From positions 4,960,001-5,024,000 of the forward strand of contig JAJTUQ010000001.1 in NCBI GenBank assembly GCA_021399445.1: 64,000 nucleotides of DNA. The letters run 5' to 3'. The position numbers and the translations under genes were made by a program. Within the stretch, counting starts at the first letter, position 1. Each line of letters starts with the position of its first letter. This stretch comes from Xylogone sp. PMI_703. Its lineage: Eukaryota > Ascomycota > Leotiomycetes. Below, in pieces: positions 58,511 to 64,000 of the stretch. The notes under the pieces were generated by a model that saw only the letters and a list, made by a program, of their open reading frames with translations, made no database searches and had not been told where the DNA came from.

Positions 58511-59148
58511 TTTTGAATTACACGTCAAAGATGAGCAGCGAATGCAAACGAGTACTCCTTCCAAACTGGTGGGAATGGGGAAATATATCTTTGCCTGCGC
58601 AGGGTAAGAGACTCATATCAGCTTGGGGGTTATCGGGGTTGACCTGCCATTTTTGCATGAAGAGATAACATATAGTAAGACAAATGAAAGCGCCTTTATA
58701 AGCCACCCTGGTTAAGATCAAGCCTCTATTTTGCACTATCAGTAAGAATCTTGGTATTGGCCTGCTGCCGATCGAGCCCAGGCCGAGGCAGATAATCGTG
58801 CCAATTGTAACTCGAGCCATTTGATTCTAGCTCGGGTTGACCTGCCCTTGAATGCGCAAAAGTGGGCTGGTTCCTGTGTCTGAGGGGGTCATGTCGTAAT
58901 GAATTCTCCGATTAGAACGAATCGCGCATGTGGACCACATAAACGCACCGTGCCCAATCCAGAATAGAATAGTTGCTTGAATTCCAGGCTGGGTTGACCC
59001 GCCTTTTTTTTTGCTTTGGCTTGACTGTGCTGTGTTGGGGAACGCACTACAAATACGGCGCGTCAAAGTCAAGCAGAAGTCACCAAGAAAAAAAGCAGAA
59101 GTATACTATCACGTCAAGGATTGTCTCTCATAAGTCACTTCTTTCATT
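58511..59148. promoter_or_regulatory. Bidirectional promoter with three copies of a 13-base motif
   Basis: The spacer between the divergent MFS and FAD-oxidase genes holds gggttgaccygcc three times in the same orientation: 58636-58648, 58834-58846 and 58991-59003. Flanks differ, so these are not an obvious tandem duplication. Repeated motifs in a shared promoter suggest a common regulator binding site, by inference. Confidence 0.45.
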
Positions 59149-60521
59149 ATGTCTCAGACTCAGACTACGCCGAAAGATCATAATTCCTCAATATTAATTC
59201 TAGGAGCTGGAACCTGGGGGTGCTCAACAGCGTTGCACCTCGCTCGACGAGGATACAAAAATGTGAAAGTCTTAGATGCCTATGAGTTCCCCTCTCCGAT
59301 ATCAGCTGGGAATGATGTGAACAAGATAGTCGAGCAAGGTATTGCCTCGCCACAATTGGTGCTCTCAATATCTAATTTCTCTACTAAATAGGTTCCTTTG
59401 ACGCAAATGAAGTAGATGGTGGCGTATCTCAGCTACTACTTTCACTTGCTTCCGAAGGCTGGGCCAGCGACCCGGTCTTCAAGCCTTTTTACCATGATAC
59501 TGGTTACATTATTTGTGCACACACGCCGGATGGACTGACCCAACTAGTCAAGCGGGAGATGTTAGACCAGAAAGCAGATTTTGAGTGGCTGGATACGCCA
59601 GAGAAATTCCGCGCCACGATGCCGAAGGGTGTCTTAACAGGAGACTTCCCAGGGTGGAAAGGAGGTTACAAGAAGGACGGTGCTGGCTGGGTCTTCGCTA
59701 GAGGGGCAATGACTTCAGCTTTTAAAGAATCACAACGATTGGGTGTAAAATTTATCACTGGAACTAAAGGAGACGTCGTGAAATTGCTCGAAGAAAATGG
59801 AGATGTCGTAGGGGCCGAGACGGCGGGTGGTGTGAAGCATCTCGCAGATACGACTATTCTTGCTACTGGCGCGGCAGCTCCAAAGCTACTTGATCTTAAG
59901 GACCAGTTGCGACCTACAGCTTGGACTCTGGCTCATATAAAGATGAGCCCAGAGGAATGCGAACTATACAGGAATTTACCCGTACTATTCAATATCGAGA
60001 GTGGATTCTTCATGGAACCGGACGCGGAAAAGGGTGAGCTCAAAATATGTGATGAACACCCCGGATACTGTAATTGGATCACAGATATTGCTACTGGTCG
60101 CAAATCTTCTGTCCCATTTAAGAAAGATCAGATCCCGTTAGAAGCAGAGACACGTGTGAGGCAGTTTCTGAGTGATACAATGCCACATTTGAAAGACCGT
60201 CCACTCAGCTATGCACGAATCTGCTGGTGCGCGGACACGCCGGATCGCAATTTTCTGATCGATCGACACCCCGATTTCAAAAGCTTGGTGCTTGCAATAG
60301 GAGGGAGCGGTCACGGATTCATGCATATTCCTAGTGTAGGAGGTTTTGTCACAGACGTATTAGAGGACAAGTTAGAGCCACGATTGAAGAGAGCTTTCAG
60401 ATGGAGGCCAGAGACAGCTGAGAACAGAAACTGGGATGATGTCCAGAGTAGACGTGGTGGTCCAAACAAGGTTATGGATTTTTGCACGGTTGGAGAATGG
60501 ACTAGTATTCCATCTCGGTAG
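59149..60521 (+). CDS. FAD-dependent oxidase, fructosyl-amino-acid oxidase (amadoriase)-like
   Basis: A 439-residue DAO-superfamily flavoenzyme. Exons are 59149-59338 and 59392-60521; the intron is 53 bases and in phase. ILILGAGTWGCSTALHLARRG is the FAD-binding motif with the GTWGCSTALHLARRGY signature of amadoriases, and SAGNDVNKI follows. YARICWCADTPDRNF carries the Cys expected to bind FAD covalently, and AIGGSGHGFMHIP closes the FAD site. Relatives oxidatively deglycate fructosyl amino acids or oxidise sarcosine-like substrates, releasing hydrogen peroxide. No PTS1 is present (ends PSR). The enzyme could also be a pathway-specific amine oxidase. Its shared promoter with the HOL1-like transporter suggests co-expression. 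Confidence 0.88.
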
Positions 60522-60713
60522 TTTGAAAGATTGTATCAAATAGAACATTAAGTGTATATAATGATTCAAATATACAGCTAATAACTTAATGTTACCGTGT
60601 AAGTTGTGTCGTTCTCTGCTTGGTATCGTCATATCCCTTTACCTCTTGTTCCTCATATCGCTGCCCCTGCCCCGTAGCGCGACTTTCACATTACTAGCAA
60701 CAGTTGTTATTAT

Positions 60714-62520
60714 TTATGCTAAGCTCAGCCCTTCGCTCATTGGTCGTACGAATCTCACCCAGTCGCTGATACTAGTAGCAAGAGCAGGCTTATCATCCAC
60801 TTCTAGATCCCTCTTCCTCCAGACCGTCTGGATAATGGACTTAGCAGCCTTAGTTGACCCTCTTATTCCTGGTATCAACTTTAACTTGTCCAATTGATCA
60901 AGAAAGAAAAGTCTTTGCTCATCACCATGAGCATAGAGAGCAGTGACAAAGATACTCCAGAGATATGCCGATTTCAGCAAAGTTATGTTGCGTATGATAA
61001 GAATCTGCTCCGTTACAAGGCTCTGAATAATATACGTCGATGGTTTGGCTGACTGTAGCGCAGTGTGAAAGTAAATTTTCGCAGAATTGTGGATAAGAGA
61101 GGAACTTTGAGAGAGGACTATTTCTTCATGCGTTGAGATTGAGCCTTCTTCCGGAAAGGTCTGAATAAGATTGTTTAGTTGGGATTCCAGAGCCGCAATA
61201 TACTCCATTAGCCTTAGATTATGAGGTTCTTCGTTCTGGGCCTAGCGAGTATGTTAGTACGCTACTTGAGATATGATTTAAATATACTCACAATCTGACG
61301 GGAGAGATCTGTTATTGATGAAATAATAGAAAGAAGCTCTGAAGAACACCCAATGGATTTGTCCACCTGCATTATGTTAATGGAGACCTAATAACACATC
61401 TCTATACTTACGACTTGGGGTTTATCCCAGGCAATCTCTTGAAACTTCGACCTATTTCCACAAGCACTTCGACCCATTACATCTCGAGTAGCAAAAAACT
61501 TAGAGGCAAAAGATTGTAGGGATGGCTCTAACAATGAATTTTTCATATCAACAAGTGATGCTGCAGCTGAGACATGTGTTGCCCATGAAGTCTGGCAGCC
61601 ATCCACTATCTATATCAAGTATTAGTATCAGTCGGCATGTAAGGTTAGGTTACTCGCATCAAAAAGACACAATAGGAGCATTGATACAAGAATATGATCT
61701 TTTGAAAATTTATCCGACATTGTAATATCCCGACGGAGCTGGCATAACGCTCTTTGTTTATATCTCAAAGCAAGAGAGTGATAGTCTAAGGTCGTTGTTG
61801 GTTTGTCAAGACTTAAATATAAAGCTCCCACGGCGAGAAGTGATCTTCTAATACACTCATGGCATAGAGAAAGCGGCAGTATTATGTGACGGAAGCAGTT
61901 GGAGCTGTCATCAACGAGAGTGAGGCTTTGACAAATATGGGATTCGTCTAAATGCATGAGTATACGAAAGCTTGGGTGTGATTTCTAACTTACAATACTG
62001 GAAAAGGTGTCCATCTATATTTGAGAAATCAACTATCTGAGGACCAGGTTGAAGTTTTGAGGTATATTCTCTCCTTGCTGATTTATGGAACAGTACGGCT
62101 GGTTGGGCTATCACCGCCTCTATATCTTGGCAGCTTGTATTTAGGAAATGTCTCTTCTTATGACTCTGAGAATTCCATTGCACCCCCTCAGCAAAATCCG
62201 AAGTTGGAGTAGGGTCAGCAAACGAGACAGGGATATTTCTTCCGCGCCCATGTCTTACTCCTCTTTGCAAGCTTTCATCCTGCCATATCAATTGCAGAAT
62301 GTATTCGCAGGAGCGTCCATCATTTAGACACCGTGAGCAGGAAGGTCGTCCTTCTATGTCGTGCGAATGTCAGCGAGAATTAGAAACCTACAGAACCATT
62401 TTACATGCCTGAGCAACGCAATCGTCTCTGTTTGCATGGAATGCATCCGTATCGGGAATGCCTCACGCGACGTCCTGATATCTGTGCATTGTTGGAAGTG
62501 GTAGTTGATACATTAGCCAT
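60714..62520 (-). CDS. Zn2Cys6 transcription factor with DUF3468-like body; GC-AG intron in zinc cluster
   Basis: A regulator of 520 residues rebuilt from six exons: 62520-62409, 62353-61994, 61947-61654, 61605-61412, 61366-61292 and 61241-60714. The zinc cluster spans residues 26-53: GCIPCKQRRLRC, then after intron 1 PSCSRCLNDGRSC, spacing C-2-C-6-C-6-C-2-C-6-C. Intron 1 starts with gc (cag/gcatgt), the only donor that keeps the cluster in frame; all others are GT-AG. The body has ILPLSLCHECIRRSLLAVGALYLS, SMLLLCLFDA and WATHVSAAASLVD, typical of the DUF3468/Fungal_trans_2 family. It lies between the amadoriase-like gene and a reductase and may control them. Confidence 0.88.
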
Positions 62521-63034
62521 GCCCTCAGAATCGATTTCACTAAGCGGTATATATTTGTGCCCCTAGTAAACTCATATCTGGATAGTATTTAGACATTGTT
62601 CAGTGATTGATCCTTATACCTACATTACCTTTTGTTTTATTATGGTATAGATAAGATAACCAAAAGTGGGTACTACCGAATCCCCCTCCTCCGTGTCTAC
62701 ATGTGCCCGCAACCTTTCCTCTTTCGTAAATAGCATTTTGTAACCGATATATCTCCGCATAACATTCTGGTCATAGAGGTTCCAACGTGCAATGCAGTGA
62801 TTACTGGCTACACTGACTTTATGCGCACGTGTGATATTTCTCTTGGAAACTTGGGTACAATGCATATTGATCTTCAATCAACGAAGACCTCGAGAAGAAA
62901 GAGGGAGAGGAGCATAAGTTTTGGACGTATGATAGATGGAATTACGGAGAAATAGTGGGAGGGGTCGCCAAAATCTTGAATTAGCTAAGGAAGTAGTCAC
63001 AAAAGTTACTTATCCTCTTCAACAGAATCTAGCG
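62521..63034. other. Intergenic region
   Basis: About 510 bases between the regulator start and the stop of the reductase gene. It contains the regulator promoter. No gene recognised. Confidence 0.5.
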
Positions 63035-64000
63035 TCAAATCCCGAGCTCCTTGAAAGACTTCACCATATCCACGACACACTGCTCAAGGCCAGTCATCTC
63101 TTTTCCAAACACCTCTGTTCTCTTGCTATTGCTGAAGTCATAAAGCCCCTCTTCGGGGAAATCTCCTCCTATAGCATTTTCACTGGGCAGAAGCTCATAG
63201 TATTCAGGAAAATTCTTTCTGATAATCTCGACAATCTGACGAAATGAGTAAACCCCGTTTGAGAAGATTATGCGACTGCCAACGGCTCCGGGAGCGTCGA
63301 TTGCTTGCTCGTGGGCTTTAGCCAAGTCACGCACATCAACCCATTGGAAAATAGGATTATTAGGAATATCTTTCCCCTTATATTTACCAGTGAGAAGTTC
63401 AACAATAGTAACGTGAGCTGTGTTGATGGATCGAAGATCCCCGTTGATGATGGGGCCCAGTATAATTGCCGGATTGAGGCACGTGAGAGTAAAGTTAGGC
63501 TTTTCTATTTCCATGAAATTCCATGCCGCGCGTTCAGCAAAGGCCTTGCTTCCGAGATATCCCAAAACTGGATTGGATAGTGCTACTTCCTCTGAGATTG
63601 GATTCCAATCACTCTCACTATAGACATAACCAGGACGGTTTCCCTTGGTGGGATCCGTCACGGCAACAACTGAAGATGTAATGATCTAGCTTGATTTAGT
63701 ATATACAATTTGAATGAGCGCTTCAAGATAAAGGGCAGACTCACTACCCGCTTAACTGACGGAGCGTATTTCTTGATACTTTCCAAGATTCCAGTTGTGC
63801 CCACCATAGCGGGATCCAAGAGCTCCGTTTTGATATCTTGGACATTGAATCGGAAAGGCGATGCAGTGTGGATCACCACATCAAAAGGAGGTTCAGAGAT
63901 AATAGCTTTATTGAATGAGTTTGGCTTTGCTAGATCCTCAACAATAACGACATCAAGTCGGGACTTCGGTACATTTGGATATAGCGCAAAGATCTTCTTA
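63035..64000 (-). CDS. NAD(P)-dependent extended SDR, GRE2/dihydroflavonol-reductase-like (5' partial)
   Basis: The C-terminal 300 or so residues of an extended SDR ketoreductase. Exons visible are 64000-63745 (runs off the window) and 63685-63035; the 59-base intron (gtgagt to gctag) is in phase 0. VVIHTASPF and the segment before it are the HTASP motif of the GRE2/DFR group; YLGSK is the catalytic YxxxK; NPAIILGP and WVDVRDLAKAH are also family marks. The N-terminal GxxGxxG is outside the window. The C-terminus ends normally. Likely reduces a carbonyl of a metabolite with NADPH; substrate unknown. Confidence 0.9.

Noticed and set aside
1..64000. CRISPR arrays, bacterial operons or ribosome binding sites
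   Set aside because: Intron-containing genes throughout show a eukaryotic genome; the only regular array is the minisatellite, which has no spacers.

Overview
This is nuclear DNA of a filamentous ascomycete (Pezizomycotina). The evidence is short GT-AG introns of about 44 to 94 bases in most genes, Zn2Cys6 and bZIP regulators, a 2EXR-domain protein, an RTA1-like protein, five MFS transporters and a GH55 glucanase. The moderate-to-low GC content would suit Leotiomycetes, but no species can be named from the sequence. I rebuilt gene models by joining reading frames across introns whose splice sites and codon phase agree.

Layout. 1-8 kb: the 3' part of a DHA14-type MFS pump, a short-chain dehydrogenase (SDR), and a secreted GH55 beta-1,3-glucanase on a long Ser/Thr stalk. 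8-14 kb: a flavin monooxygenase with an NTF2/SnoaL-like front domain, and an FAD-dependent monooxygenase. 14-28 kb: a bZIP regulator fused to a DUF3468-like domain, a DHA1 drug pump, a small charged protein, a SnoaL-like protein, a monocarboxylate-type MFS and a second SDR. 29-40 kb: a 2EXR protein, an NmrA-like protein, a Zn2Cys6 regulator, a small membrane protein and an RTA1-like protein. 40-50 kb: a DHA14 MFS, a secreted metallo-beta-lactamase-fold protein, a frameshifted SDR, a GMC oxidoreductase lacking its C-terminus and a hemerythrin-like protein. 50-55 kb: a gene-poor stretch ending in a 718-bp hAT-like non-autonomous transposon with an 8-bp target duplication and an internal 15-bp minisatellite. 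55-64 kb: an O-methyltransferase with a broken splice acceptor, a HOL1-like MFS, an amadoriase-like FAD oxidase, a second Zn2Cys6 regulator whose zinc cluster is interrupted by a GC-AG intron, and a reductase running off the end.

The content is typical of an accessory or secondary-metabolism region: oxidoreductases, a methyltransferase, a SnoaL-like protein, pathway-type regulators and many exporters. No polyketide synthase, NRPS, terpene cyclase or DMATS lies inside the window. Three enzyme genes show damage, and several small inverted-repeat elements sit between genes, so parts of the region look like decaying or reshuffled cluster material.
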